Shown here: positions 43,426 to 52,021 of the stretch, in pieces
Position numbering within the stretch: position 1 is the first letter of the stretch
Layout of the letters: the number at the start of each line of letters is the position of its first letter
Assembly: GCA_044346175.1 (NCBI GenBank)
Contig: JBIIZQ010000014.1
Span: 1-54,715, forward strand
DNA length: 54,715 nucleotides
Direction: 5' to 3'
Source of the DNA: JBJTUH01 sp044346175
GTDB taxonomy: Bacteria > Cyanobacteriota > Vampirovibrionia > Vampirovibrionales > JAJTHC01
Made by a program: the position numbers and the translations under genes
Notes under the pieces: generated by a model
What the model was told of the DNA's origin: nothing
Databases searched by the model: none
What the model saw: the letters and a program-made list of their open reading frames with translations, nothing else

Positions 43426-44334
43426 ATGATGACAGCTTTACCCACCAATACCCTACTAACCAACTATAGAAAAGCGGTTTCACAGTATCGTCAAGCACTC
43501 AAGACAGGTGATACGGGACAAGTAAAACATGCACTAACAACAACACAGCGTAGCTTACAAGCTGTGGTAGATGATGTTAGAAATCATATGATGGTTTTAC
43601 CCAAGCTTGAAGTATCGACTGAGTCGCTGATGCGCATGACTCCTGAGGGACAACTCAGGTTTGACCCTAGCCATCGTTATGGTGGGTTGATACGGGCTTT
43701 ACATGCTGACCAAACCCTTGAAAGACGGGTCGCACTGACGCAGTCCACTGGAAAAAAAGCTGCTGTGGATAACTTAAAAGCTCAGAGTGTCAAAGCAGCC
43801 GATAATTTCAATGCACTGCCTATGGAGGTTCAAATGGCGTATCATCGGCAAGGGCAGGGTTATCAGAAGCTTCGCCAAGATATTTCAGAGGAGCGAGCAG
43901 ACCTTGCCCAGATACGTAAGGATTTAGAAAAGCCGACACTCATGCAAGACAGTTTACAAAAAGAAATACCACGTATAGAGGCTCGTCTTAACAAACTTAG
44001 TGCCAAAGAGCAAGCATTATTAACGCAGTATCCTCAGTTACCTCAAGCTGTACACTATGCCAATGAATCGAGTGCTACCACTTATCAGCAACGTACACGA
44101 CGTTTAGCAGATGCTTTAGGGAAAGAAGTACCCTTTAAAGAAGGCACAGTTTTAGCACAAGAACCTACTTTAAAAGTGAAAAAACTGCCGAATAAGCAAC
44201 TGCAAGCGAAGGTACGCACATTACAAGGGAAGCAACATCCTGGGCATCACCTTACCCAAGCCCAGCTTGAAGCCAAAAGCAGTGCTTTGTATGACCGATT
44301 CATATTGGCTTATACTGGCTTAAAGCAGTCCTAG
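43426..44334 (+). CDS. Coiled-coil hypothetical protein
   Basis: 302 residues, highly charged and mostly helical, with a coiled coil around residues 140-200 (EERADLAQIRKDLEKPTL and IEARLNKLSAKEQALL). No membrane segment and no recognised domain. A strong ribosome site (AAAGGAG, 7 bases before the ATG) and an AT-rich upstream stretch at 43370-43400 indicate an expressed gene with its own promoter. Confidence 0.7.
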   Translation: MMTALPTNTLLTNYRKAVSQYRQALKTGDTGQVKHALTTTQRSLQAVVDDVRNHMMVLPKLEVSTESLMRMTPEGQLRFDPSHRYGGLIRALHADQTLERRVALTQSTGKKAAVDNLKAQSVKAADNFNALPMEVQMAYHRQGQGYQKLRQDISEERADLAQIRKDLEKPTLMQDSLQKEIPRIEARLNKLSAKEQALLTQYPQLPQAVHYANESSATTYQQRTRRLADALGKEVPFKEGTVLAQEPTLKVKKLPNKQLQAKVRTLQGKQHPGHHLTQAQLEAKSSALYDRFILAYTGLKQS

Positions 44335-44405
44335 TTTGTACCTTGTTATTCCGACGTAAAAGCTCGCACTCCCAATCACGCCCAATCACGGGATGCTTAG
44401 GATGA

Positions 44406-44975
44406 TTATGTGTTAAAACACCCTAAAATGGCTTCTCCAAAAATGGCAAGGTCAGCTGGTTGGCGAGAAGTTACAAGCCGTGCTTTATTGGGGGTGTTAT
44501 CTACCACCACGGGAGCATCTTCCCACTGTCCACCTGCAAAGATAAGGTCATCTTTAATCGCACAATAGCTGGTGACTTTTCTTCCTTCAATAATGCGTGC
44601 AGAAGTAAGCACCCAACCCCCATGACAAATAGACGCAATGACCGCGCTTGGATTGTCATTCGTGGTTTGAATGATGCGTAATAAAGCCTGATTCATACGC
44701 ATTTTATCAGGCGCCCATCCGCCAGGTACCATGATGATGTCCCAAGTTTCTTCGGTAAGTGCTTCACAGGGTGCATCAACTTGCAAAGGGAGTCCATATT
44801 TGCCCGTGTATTGACTGGCTCCAATCCCTGCAAGCGTTACAGTGGCACCCGCTTCCTGAAACCGATAGTAGGGATACACGACTTCACGGTCTTCAAAGTC
44901 AGGACCAAGAGGAATAAGCACCTTTTTGTTGAGCAGACATTTGGGGTTGAAGTGATATGGGGTTGGCATTGACAT
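44406..44975 (-). CDS. DJ-1/PfpI-family protein
   Basis: 189 residues of the class I glutamine-amidotransferase-like fold. KVLIPLGPDFEDREVVYPYY begins the domain with the conserved Glu in the DFED segment. The nucleophile elbow ASICHGGWVL carries the reactive Cys, followed by TSYCAIKDDLIFAGG. This is the YhbO/PfpI/DJ-1 pattern; reported activities are deglycase, chaperone or peptidase. It lies 56 bases after argS on the same strand. Confidence 0.92.
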   Translation of the reverse strand: MSMPTPYHFNPKCLLNKKVLIPLGPDFEDREVVYPYYRFQEAGATVTLAGIGASQYTGKYGLPLQVDAPCEALTEETWDIIMVPGGWAPDKMRMNQALLRIIQTTNDNPSAVIASICHGGWVLTSARIIEGRKVTSYCAIKDDLIFAGGQWEDAPVVVDNTPNKARLVTSRQPADLAIFGEAILGCFNT

Positions 44976-45031
44976 GGTTGGATAGTGTCCTGATAGTGGT
45001 GAGGGCTGTCATTGTATTGCGATAGTGTAGG

Positions 45032-46933
45032 CTACATGCTTTCGGGGGCATCCACCCCAAGAAGGTTAAGGCACGTACTGAGGGTCTTTTTAACCCAATA
45101 AATAAGCAATAATCGGGTGTGCGTGACGGGTATATCATCAGCATTTAAAATACGGCATACGTTATAAAAGCCGTGAAGAGCCGCTGCAATATCTTGTGTA
45201 TAGCGTACCACGAGGTGAGGGTATCGGAGAGTGGCAGCGTCTATCAGTAGGCTTTCACACTGTAATAACAGTAAAATGAGTTGTTCAATAGCCTCTGTTT
45301 GTTTTGCTTTTTGTTCTGGTGGTAGGGCTTCTTCTTTGAGAGGGAAGAGGGTGGGTAATACCTCCTCGCTGTTTGTAAACTCTTGCATCCAAAGCAACCA
45401 AGCCTGTTTGTCTACGAGAGGAAAGGGCTTTTCACTTTCACCAGCGGTGAGTGCGGGTTCAAAGGCGTTTCTTAAAATGCTGGCACACCGTGCGTGGGCG
45501 TACTGAACATAAAAAACAGGGTTGTCCTGACTAGCACTTGCGGCGAGGTCTACGTCAAACTCTAGGGTGGTGTCGGCTGAGCGAGACACCATCCAGAAAC
45601 GTACACCGTCCTTACCGACATCTTCCACAAGGTCTTCTAATGTCACCATGGTACGACGCTTCCCCATACGGGTGGTTTCGCCATTGATTTTTAGGGTGAC
45701 GAGTTGCCCGAGTAGAATCTCTAAACGGTTTGGGTCGTGTCCTAAAGCTACGAGCGAAGCTTTTATTCGAGGGATATACCCGTGATGGTCTGCCCCCCAA
45801 ATGTTCAATAAATGGGTGTAGTTATCAGGGCGTTGACATTTCTCATGGTGGTAAGCGATATCAGCTGTAAGATAGGTGAGGGTGCCGTCTTGTTTAACCA
45901 ATACTCGGTCTTTATCATCGCCATGAGCAGAGGTTTTTAGCCATAGGGCTTGTTCTTCCTCAAAGGTTGCTCCTGTGGCTTGAAGTTTTTCAAGGGTTGC
46001 CTTTACATGACCCCCCTCATGGAGTTCTGACTCGGGTGTCCATCGGTCAAAATTGACTCCCAATACTTTCAGAAGTCGTTTTTGTGATGCGAGCATATGG
46101 GTTTGTGCAAACTTGCGTAAGGTATGCTCTAGGGGATGTTGATAAGGTGGTGGTGTGGTGACACCATTTTGGGCGTTTAGATAGTCCTGAATGGCTTTTA
46201 AACGCTCGTTATCATGGGTGTTATCGTTAAGATAAAGGGTTGCCAAGGTTTTAACATATTCACCAGGGTAGTAAGGAAACTTTTCACCCTCTGTAGGGGT
46301 AGGAAACGTACCTTGATTGAGAATTTCTAAGCATCGATACCATAAGGATGCGGATAGATTCGCCATTTGTTTACCGTAGTCGTTAATGTAAAACTCGGTG
46401 TAGACTTTGGCACCGCAGTGCTTGAGGAGTCTTGCGAGGGTATCGCCCAGTGCCGCCCAACGCCCATGCCCAATATGGAGAGGTCCTGTGGGGTTGGCTG
46501 AAACGTATTCGAGCAGCACTCGTTGATGGCTGAGTGCTTTATTTTCTCCGATAGAACCTTCTGTTAGCACGCAAGTTTTAGCCTGCTCGATGAGCGTTTC
46601 GGCAAATTTATGAGGGCTTAACTTCAGGTTGATAAAGCCAGCAACGGGCTGGAGGGTTCCCTCTGTGGTGGTATTTAACGAGATGAGATTGGCTAAGGTG
46701 TGTGCAATGGCGTGGGGGGGGAGTTTGGCGTGCTTTGCCAAAAAAGAGACGTTCACGGCAAGATGACCGTGTTCAGGATGTTTCGGACGCTCAAAGCGTA
46801 GTTTTGTGCTTGCCCAAGTGTACCACTCGTTGGGGTCGTGAAAAGCCTCTTGTAAAGGCGTGTGTAGCGGATACCAAGCTTCAAGGGCAGTGGTAAGTTT
46901 TTGAGAAAACCAGTCGGTTAAGAGCGTCATCAT
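45032..46933 (-). CDS. argS: Arginyl-tRNA synthetase
   Basis: A class I aminoacyl-tRNA synthetase charging tRNA-Arg. The N-terminal Arg-tRNA-synthetase domain precedes the signature SANPTGPLHIGHGRWAALGD (HIGH). FYINDYGKQM and the KMSKS-equivalent TTRMGKRRT follow, then the anticodon-binding helices with VQYAHARCASILR and a C-terminal DALON-type domain. 633 residues, near normal with small insertions. ATG 46933 and ATG 46930 are both possible starts. Confidence 0.96.
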   Translation of the reverse strand: MMTLLTDWFSQKLTTALEAWYPLHTPLQEAFHDPNEWYTWASTKLRFERPKHPEHGHLAVNVSFLAKHAKLPPHAIAHTLANLISLNTTTEGTLQPVAGFINLKLSPHKFAETLIEQAKTCVLTEGSIGENKALSHQRVLLEYVSANPTGPLHIGHGRWAALGDTLARLLKHCGAKVYTEFYINDYGKQMANLSASLWYRCLEILNQGTFPTPTEGEKFPYYPGEYVKTLATLYLNDNTHDNERLKAIQDYLNAQNGVTTPPPYQHPLEHTLRKFAQTHMLASQKRLLKVLGVNFDRWTPESELHEGGHVKATLEKLQATGATFEEEQALWLKTSAHGDDKDRVLVKQDGTLTYLTADIAYHHEKCQRPDNYTHLLNIWGADHHGYIPRIKASLVALGHDPNRLEILLGQLVTLKINGETTRMGKRRTMVTLEDLVEDVGKDGVRFWMVSRSADTTLEFDVDLAASASQDNPVFYVQYAHARCASILRNAFEPALTAGESEKPFPLVDKQAWLLWMQEFTNSEEVLPTLFPLKEEALPPEQKAKQTEAIEQLILLLLQCESLLIDAATLRYPHLVVRYTQDIAAALHGFYNVCRILNADDIPVTHTRLLLIYWVKKTLSTCLNLLGVDAPESM

Positions 46934-47158
46934 GGCATTTAGGAAGGGGCGTTTATTCAGGAGGGGTAACGATAATAGGCTATCAATCTAACGCTTATTG
47001 TATCAGAAACAGTACCATAAAAAAGGCTCATTCCCTGTATCGGGCTTCTTCCTTAATGAAAGCCTAAGTTTTTGTTTAAAGGTTTTACTGTGTTCGCCGA
47101 ATAGGTGAGTATAGCACTTGTGGTACCGTTTAAGATAATGATAGTAAGGACTCTCTTG

Positions 47159-47299
47159 ATGATGTTAAACGCTTTTAAAATCTTGGTTGCAAGCTTTGTA
47201 GCATTTTTTCAAGAGGTTTATTATCTTGTGAAACTGCCAGCTTATGCCCCTGTGCCTGTGAGGGTTTCAGAACCTATGAGAAGGGTGATTCGTCGTTAG
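47159..47299 (+). CDS. Small membrane peptide, 46 residues
   Basis: ATG 47159 opens a 46-codon frame with one hydrophobic helix (FKILVASFVAFFQEVYYLV) and a basic tail ending RRVIRR. The gene is closely followed by a good intrinsic terminator (47328), which supports a real short transcript. The longer in-frame start at 47105 seems less likely. No homolog is recognised. Confidence 0.45.
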   Translation: MMLNAFKILVASFVAFFQEVYYLVKLPAYAPVPVRVSEPMRRVIRR

Positions 47300-47327
47300 A
47301 TATTGGTATGCTAGTTATGTACATAGT

Positions 47328-47375
47328 AAGGTCGTTTGAGCGTAGTGATAGCTCAAATGACCTTTTGTGTTTTTA
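47328..47375 (+). terminator. Rho-independent terminator after the small membrane peptide
   Basis: A 14-bp stem with one G-T wobble (47328-47341 and 47351-47364), a 9-base loop and a following T-rich run (TTTTGTGTTTTT). Confidence 0.8.
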
Positions 47376-47712
47376 AGTGCCATGATAAAGGCTGTGTGAT
47401 AAAGGCTGCTGTAAAGAAAATGATAAGACTCCCACGCTTGAGATTGTGCTTATAGGTGCATCTTTGGTATGGTAGTTTGTATAGGAAAAAGGCGTTCATC
47501 CTGCTTCTGTGAGTGCTTCTTTCATCGCTAGGCTTAGGATACATTCATGCACATCTTGAAATGCTTTGTAGGTTTTATGCTTACAATGATAAGGGATATT
47601 GTTTGAGGTGTGTTTGATGTTTAAGAGAAGCTTTGCTGTATGAAGACCTTTTGAGTTTTTACGTGAAACTTTTATTTCAGGTGTCATTGATTTAGTAATG
47701 GCAGTGTAGGTT
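47376..47712. other. Intergenic region upstream of hemA
   Basis: Two minus-strand frames of about 63 codons (47353-47544 and 47496-47687) are open. They lack ribosome sites and known motifs. The second, basic and with several His and Cys, starts 25 bases from hemA in the opposite direction and cannot be excluded as a gene. The hemA promoter is expected here but no clear boxes are seen. Confidence 0.35.
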
Positions 47713-49710
47713 ATGACCCCTACGACAACGACTCAAAAAACAATTTCTAAGACTCCCCCCGCTTCTTTTTTGACGATAAGTACCGATGCCCCTCCTTCGT
47801 TGCATACACTATCGGCAAGGTCGGCTCGTGCTTGGGTTCCTGAAGTGCTTTCCTCTAAGCTGGGGACAGGGCTTTTGCATTTTGCGGTTATGGGCGTAAG
47901 GCATCAGCAGGCGAATGTCTTTTGGCGAGGGCGTTTAAGTTTTGAGGAGGAGGAGAGTCAGTGCTTTATAGCGGAAGTTTTAAGAACAGCCCGTGCAGAG
48001 CCTGAAGCTTCAGGGTTTTTGTCTCATGTGGTTGTACTCCATACGTGCAATCGTAGTGAATGGTACTTGGTGGCTCAGGATACTCTCAGAGCCTCGGCTT
48101 GGTTATTGAAGCATTTAATGCGTGCCAAGCAGATTGCCGAGCATGAGATGACAACTTTAAAAGGATTGATGTTTCAAGCACACCACATGGAGGCGGTGTT
48201 TCATTTATGTCGTGTGGCTTCAGGGTTAGATAGTTTAGTGATGGGTGAAGACCAAGTGTTGGGTCAGGTGAGAGAGGCGTGGTTGCAGGCGAAGCAACGT
48301 GGAGAAGTTGATGATATTTTAGAGAAAACCTTTCAGCTTGCCCTACAGGTGGGGAAGATGGTTCGTACCGAGACAGGTATTTCTCGACGGAGTCAGTCTG
48401 TGGCACATGCTATGTTTGCTTTGGCGAACCGTCATGCTCAGGCACGTTCGGTTGATTTTCAAACCCTACCTGTTGTGGTGTTGGGTGCGGGCAAAATGGC
48501 GGATATTTTGTTGCATCAGTTATGTCAGAAACGGGTTGGTTTGAAAGAGACGCATCATACGCTCACAGACCAAGCACCCATTTGGGTGATTAACCGTCAT
48601 AAAAAGCGTGTGGCACAGATGATGCTTCGTTACCCGAGTATTACTACAGGGGTTTGGGAGACATTACCAGAGCTTTTGAACACTTTAACGACACGTTATG
48701 GTGAGGTGGTTGTTTTTGTCGCAACGGGTGCCCCTCATCCTGTGTTGCATTTAAAGCATGTGTCTTCTTGTGCAAAAGATACCTTGCATATTTACGACCT
48801 TGCCTTGCCTCGCAATACCCATGCCGATTTAGACACGATACCTCAAGGGGCGGTGTATCATTTGGATCATTTAGGTGAGGTGTATCAGCAGTTCACGGAA
48901 GAGCAAGAAGCGATACAGTCTCATGCTTTAGTGTTAATTCACGAGGCTTGGCAGCGGTATGAACAATGGTGGTTGCTGCGTCCGTATCGTCAAAGTTTTG
49001 CGTTATGGCGGTCTTGTTTATTGGCATTAGGTAAGCAGTGCTATGCTACAGCAGGTGGGTATCCTGAAGGGATTGCGGCGACTACCTTACCTTTGTTATG
49101 GCAGGCGTGTTGGCAGGAAGTTTGCCAAGATAAAGCGTATGATTGGGTGTCATCTTTGTTTACAACGGTGATGATGGGGCATCGTGTGTTGTCTTCCCGA
49201 GAACGGTTTTCAAAGCCATCTGTTCAGCGTTATGATGTACACCGTATGATGCTTTTCTTCAAGCAGGTTTGTTTAGAGCTTGCTAAAACCTCTTCTTCTT
49301 CGGAGGTTTTAGGATATATGGCACAATGTATGTGGCGTATGATACAGCGTACGACGGGGGTACAAGTAAACGCTAAGATGTCTGGTGTTTCGGTGGATGC
49401 ACGCTTATTGCAAGCGTTTCACGCTTGGCAACTGGCTTTGCAACGTGTAGAGCGTACTTCTCACGAGTGCGTACTTAACACACTCAAAGCCTCAGAGAAT
49501 GTTTGGCATGATAGTGCTGTGCCGTCTCAGCATACTCGTAGCGCGTTGCCCGTTGCTGCAAGTGTATCGCCTGTAACGACTGAAGCCATCGCTTCGTTAG
49601 AGCCGAGTGTGATAGGTTCAAAGTGTCCCTTTGCGCGTACAGTAGCCTATGCGATTGCGATGCAGGCGTATGTTGGAGAGCATTTAAAGCAGTTAAAACA
49701 ATTATGGTAG
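47713..49710 (+). CDS. hemA: Glutamyl-tRNA reductase, long form
   Basis: Catalyses the first committed step of C5-pathway tetrapyrrole synthesis, reducing Glu-tRNA to glutamate-1-semialdehyde. The catalytic Cys is in VVLHTCNRSEWYL. SGLDSLVMGEDQVLGQV and VGKMVRTETGISRRSQSVAH follow. The NADPH domain starts VVVLGAGKMADILLHQL, and the dimerisation helices begin near residue 395. At 665 residues it is about 230 longer than usual. The extra part is C-terminal, with an N-terminal extension of about 50 residues before HFAVMGVRHQQA. hemC follows 22 bases later; the two form an operon. Confidence 0.93.
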   Translation: MTPTTTTQKTISKTPPASFLTISTDAPPSLHTLSARSARAWVPEVLSSKLGTGLLHFAVMGVRHQQANVFWRGRLSFEEEESQCFIAEVLRTARAEPEASGFLSHVVVLHTCNRSEWYLVAQDTLRASAWLLKHLMRAKQIAEHEMTTLKGLMFQAHHMEAVFHLCRVASGLDSLVMGEDQVLGQVREAWLQAKQRGEVDDILEKTFQLALQVGKMVRTETGISRRSQSVAHAMFALANRHAQARSVDFQTLPVVVLGAGKMADILLHQLCQKRVGLKETHHTLTDQAPIWVINRHKKRVAQMMLRYPSITTGVWETLPELLNTLTTRYGEVVVFVATGAPHPVLHLKHVSSCAKDTLHIYDLALPRNTHADLDTIPQGAVYHLDHLGEVYQQFTEEQEAIQSHALVLIHEAWQRYEQWWLLRPYRQSFALWRSCLLALGKQCYATAGGYPEGIAATTLPLLWQACWQEVCQDKAYDWVSSLFTTVMMGHRVLSSRERFSKPSVQRYDVHRMMLFFKQVCLELAKTSSSSEVLGYMAQCMWRMIQRTTGVQVNAKMSGVSVDARLLQAFHAWQLALQRVERTSHECVLNTLKASENVWHDSAVPSQHTRSALPVAASVSPVTTEAIASLEPSVIGSKCPFARTVAYAIAMQAYVGEHLKQLKQLW

Positions 49711-49732
49711 TCGATTCAGGAAGTAGTTTACG

Positions 49733-50833
49733 ATGAGGCTTAAACATGACATTGTCCTAGGGACTCGTGACAGTGCGTTAGCGTTATGGCAGGCTCATCA
49801 GGTACAGGCATGGCTACAGGCACGTGCTACCGCTTGTGCTGAACCTTTTACGGTACGTTTAAGTACTACTAAAACCCTTGGAGATAAGATACTGGATAGA
49901 CCCTTTCATGCGTTTGAGCCAGACATCATGGCTCGTGCGGGAGGCATGACAGGGGGCGTTTTTGTAAAAGAGCTGGAACAGTATTTGCTTACAAATGTTG
50001 AAGCCGCGCGCATTACTTTGGCGGTGCATAGCATGAAAGATGTACCTTCCAAACTAGTGGCTGGTACCTTTCTGATGCCTTTTGGTACACGAGAAGATGT
50101 ACGAGATGTATGGGTGTTTCCCAAAAATACCCCTCCCCAAGCCGTGTTAAGTGCTTCTGAAGGTCAGGTATTGTCTGCTTTACCAAGGGGGACACGGGTA
50201 GGTAGTTCGGGGTTGCGTCGTGTGGCACAAGTTTTATCACGTCGTTCTGATGTTTCGTGTGTGCCGATACGTGGTAATTTACAAACACGCTTACAGAAGC
50301 TAGATGCGGGTGAGGCGGATGTCCTCCTTTTAGCCATGGCGGGTTTAAAGCGTTTGGGCTTGTATCCTTCTGAAGCACGTTTGATTATCCCGGCGTGTCC
50401 TGTAGAGGAGTTAGTCCCAGCACCAGCTCAGGGCATGTTGGCATTACAGGGGCGTAGTGGAGAGCGTGAGGCGTTATACGACCTTTTTGAGGGGGCTTGC
50501 GATGCACAAACGTTTACTCAAATATGGATTGAACGTACGTTGTTGGAACTGATTGAGGGAGGGTGTCAGACCCCATTAGGGGTTTATGTGACGGCTTGTC
50601 CTCGTGATGAAGCTGTATCAAATGTTTTATCTTGGCGGGTTCGGGTGTTTTATGCAGCCCCTCTTGTCACGGGTGAAACACTCGATGCTTACCGTACGGC
50701 GAAGCAACCCCGATATATTGAGGATACCTTGCAGTTACCTTGCGTAACAGATACGATGCCATGGCAGGTGAGGTTTGCATTGCTTGAAGAACATCGGCAG
50801 AGGTTAGCCCATTGGGTATCACGAGCAATTTAG
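49733..50833 (+). CDS. hemC: Hydroxymethylbilane synthase (porphobilinogen deaminase)
   Basis: Joins four porphobilinogen molecules into hydroxymethylbilane. Conserved parts: VLGTRDSALALWQAHQV, VHSMKDVPSK, the RVGSSGLRRVAQVL and PIRGNLQTRLQKLD arginine-rich segments, and the dipyrromethane cofactor loop LIEGGCQTPLGVY with its Cys. 366 residues, somewhat longer than the usual 310, with extra residues before the cofactor loop and at the end. GGAAG lies 8 bases before the ATG. Co-transcribed with hemA. Confidence 0.95.
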   Translation: MRLKHDIVLGTRDSALALWQAHQVQAWLQARATACAEPFTVRLSTTKTLGDKILDRPFHAFEPDIMARAGGMTGGVFVKELEQYLLTNVEAARITLAVHSMKDVPSKLVAGTFLMPFGTREDVRDVWVFPKNTPPQAVLSASEGQVLSALPRGTRVGSSGLRRVAQVLSRRSDVSCVPIRGNLQTRLQKLDAGEADVLLLAMAGLKRLGLYPSEARLIIPACPVEELVPAPAQGMLALQGRSGEREALYDLFEGACDAQTFTQIWIERTLLELIEGGCQTPLGVYVTACPRDEAVSNVLSWRVRVFYAAPLVTGETLDAYRTAKQPRYIEDTLQLPCVTDTMPWQVRFALLEEHRQRLAHWVSRAI

Positions 50834-50858
50834 GAAGTCTTAAGGGTTTTATTAAGGT

Positions 50859-50940
50859 AAGCTAAAAGCAAAACTTTATCCCCCCTGATTATTTTATTTA
50901 TTGAGAATCGTTGTATTCAATCTAAAGTAAGCTTTAGCTT
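50859..50940. repeat. Interrupted inverted repeat after hemC
   Basis: Two block pairs, AAGCTAAA/TTTAGCTT (50859-50866 and 50933-50940) and ACTTTA/TAAAGT (50873-50878 and 50923-50928), enclose about 44 bases. That loop includes TGAGAATCGTTGTATTCA, which loosely recalls a metal-regulator (Fur/PerR) box. It could be a leader structure for the next gene or a terminator remnant. Confidence 0.35.
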
Positions 50941-51039
50941 TTGCCTTTTGGGCGTTTCGCAAAGTGTTACCTGAATGAGGGAGACACGCACAAAAACTTA
51001 TCTAAAAGATAGGTTATGAATCGAGAGGAGTGTACTGTT

Positions 51040-51474
51040 ATGCACGGTATGTTATTTCAGCATTATAAGCCAAAGGTTGTTAGTCGGACGATTGATGAGG
51101 TTGTGTCTTATGAGCGTCATGAGGATAGGCGATTAGCTCATATTACCTTTGCACAGCTTTATAAGGCAGTGGGTGTGGAGGAGGTACAGAATTACCTTTT
51201 CTGTTTTTATCAGAATATGACCTTTTTGCATACAGACGGCTCAGTGACGAGCATGTTTGTATTGCCAGGTGGTACGGTGCGGTATCGAGCCGTACAGGAT
51301 GAGGTAGGCTATGTGCTTAGTTTGGCACGATGTAAGGTCTCTGAGGTTACGTCTCTGCAAGGGTTAGTGAAGGATGCTTGGGAAGAAGTGGCACAGGCTA
51401 CGCAACGCTCATTACTTTTAGATTACATGAAGCAGCACCGTCATTTGTTCTGGGTGTTTGAGGATGTGGGTTAG
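51040..51474 (+). CDS. Hypothetical protein
   Basis: 144 residues, soluble, with mixed helix and strand pattern and several Cys and Tyr. No family is recognised. The frame opens at 51016, but GAGGAG stands 9 bases before ATG 51040, so that ATG is the better start. It is a single gene between the haem operon and the coiled-coil gene. Confidence 0.65.
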   Translation: MHGMLFQHYKPKVVSRTIDEVVSYERHEDRRLAHITFAQLYKAVGVEEVQNYLFCFYQNMTFLHTDGSVTSMFVLPGGTVRYRAVQDEVGYVLSLARCKVSEVTSLQGLVKDAWEEVAQATQRSLLLDYMKQHRHLFWVFEDVG

Positions 51475-51587
51475 TTAAGAAGTTTTTTTAGTTTCTGTCA
51501 AGATTTTTGTAACGTTTTGTGATGTTTAACGTGTGTGTGCGTTACAAAGAGAGTTTCACTTGTGTTTTATGCCTGTAGTGAGGTTAT

Positions 51588-51606
51588 ACCACGAGGTTGG
51601 TATAAT
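51588..51606 (+). promoter_or_regulatory. Probable -10 promoter element with overlapping palindrome
   Basis: A consensus TATAAT at 51601-51606 lies 44 bases before the ATG at 51650. The hexamer overlaps a small palindrome (TATACCA/TGGTATA). No good -35 box is at the right distance, so an activator may be needed, or the palindrome may be an operator. Confidence 0.4.
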
Positions 51607-51649
51607 CGTGTGAAACAGGTATGATACAAACAGGTGGGACTCTTTTTTC

Positions 51650-51982
51650 ATGGGCTTAGCGGTTAGTCAGCTCAGATTGCTTTCAAGTATCTCTCGTAAG
51701 AGGGACTTAGAGCTTGAAGTGCAGATGATAGAGCAGCACCGTATGTTCATGGCGAATACTATCAATAACTTTGTGAATTTGCAGGGCAAGTTGGAGCCTG
51801 GTAGCAAGCCACACAAGATATTGGAGTCTCGTATTAAGCAGTTGCAAACGGCGGATAAGTTGTTGGAGCTGCATTTAAACAGGATACAGACTCAGCTACA
51901 GATATTGGGTAAAATTGAGGAAGAGGCACGGGGTATGATTTCCCAGAACATCCAAGCGACGTTTGGCCTCCTCGGCAGGTAG
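51650..51982 (+). CDS. Small coiled-coil protein
   Basis: 110 residues, almost wholly helical. The N-terminus MGLAVSQLRLLSSISRKRDL resembles a small-protein type I recall from Melainabacteria genomes (MGLA-SQ-R-L). The rest is amphipathic coiled coil (LQTADKLLELHLNRIQTQLQ). Length and shape also recall secretion or flagellar export chaperones. AGGTGG lies upstream of the ATG. Function is unknown. Confidence 0.65.
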   Translation: MGLAVSQLRLLSSISRKRDLELEVQMIEQHRMFMANTINNFVNLQGKLEPGSKPHKILESRIKQLQTADKLLELHLNRIQTQLQILGKIEEEARGMISQNIQATFGLLGR

Positions 51983-52021
51983 CGTTTGAATATATTGTAG
52001 GTTTTTAAACTTTAGGTGTTT

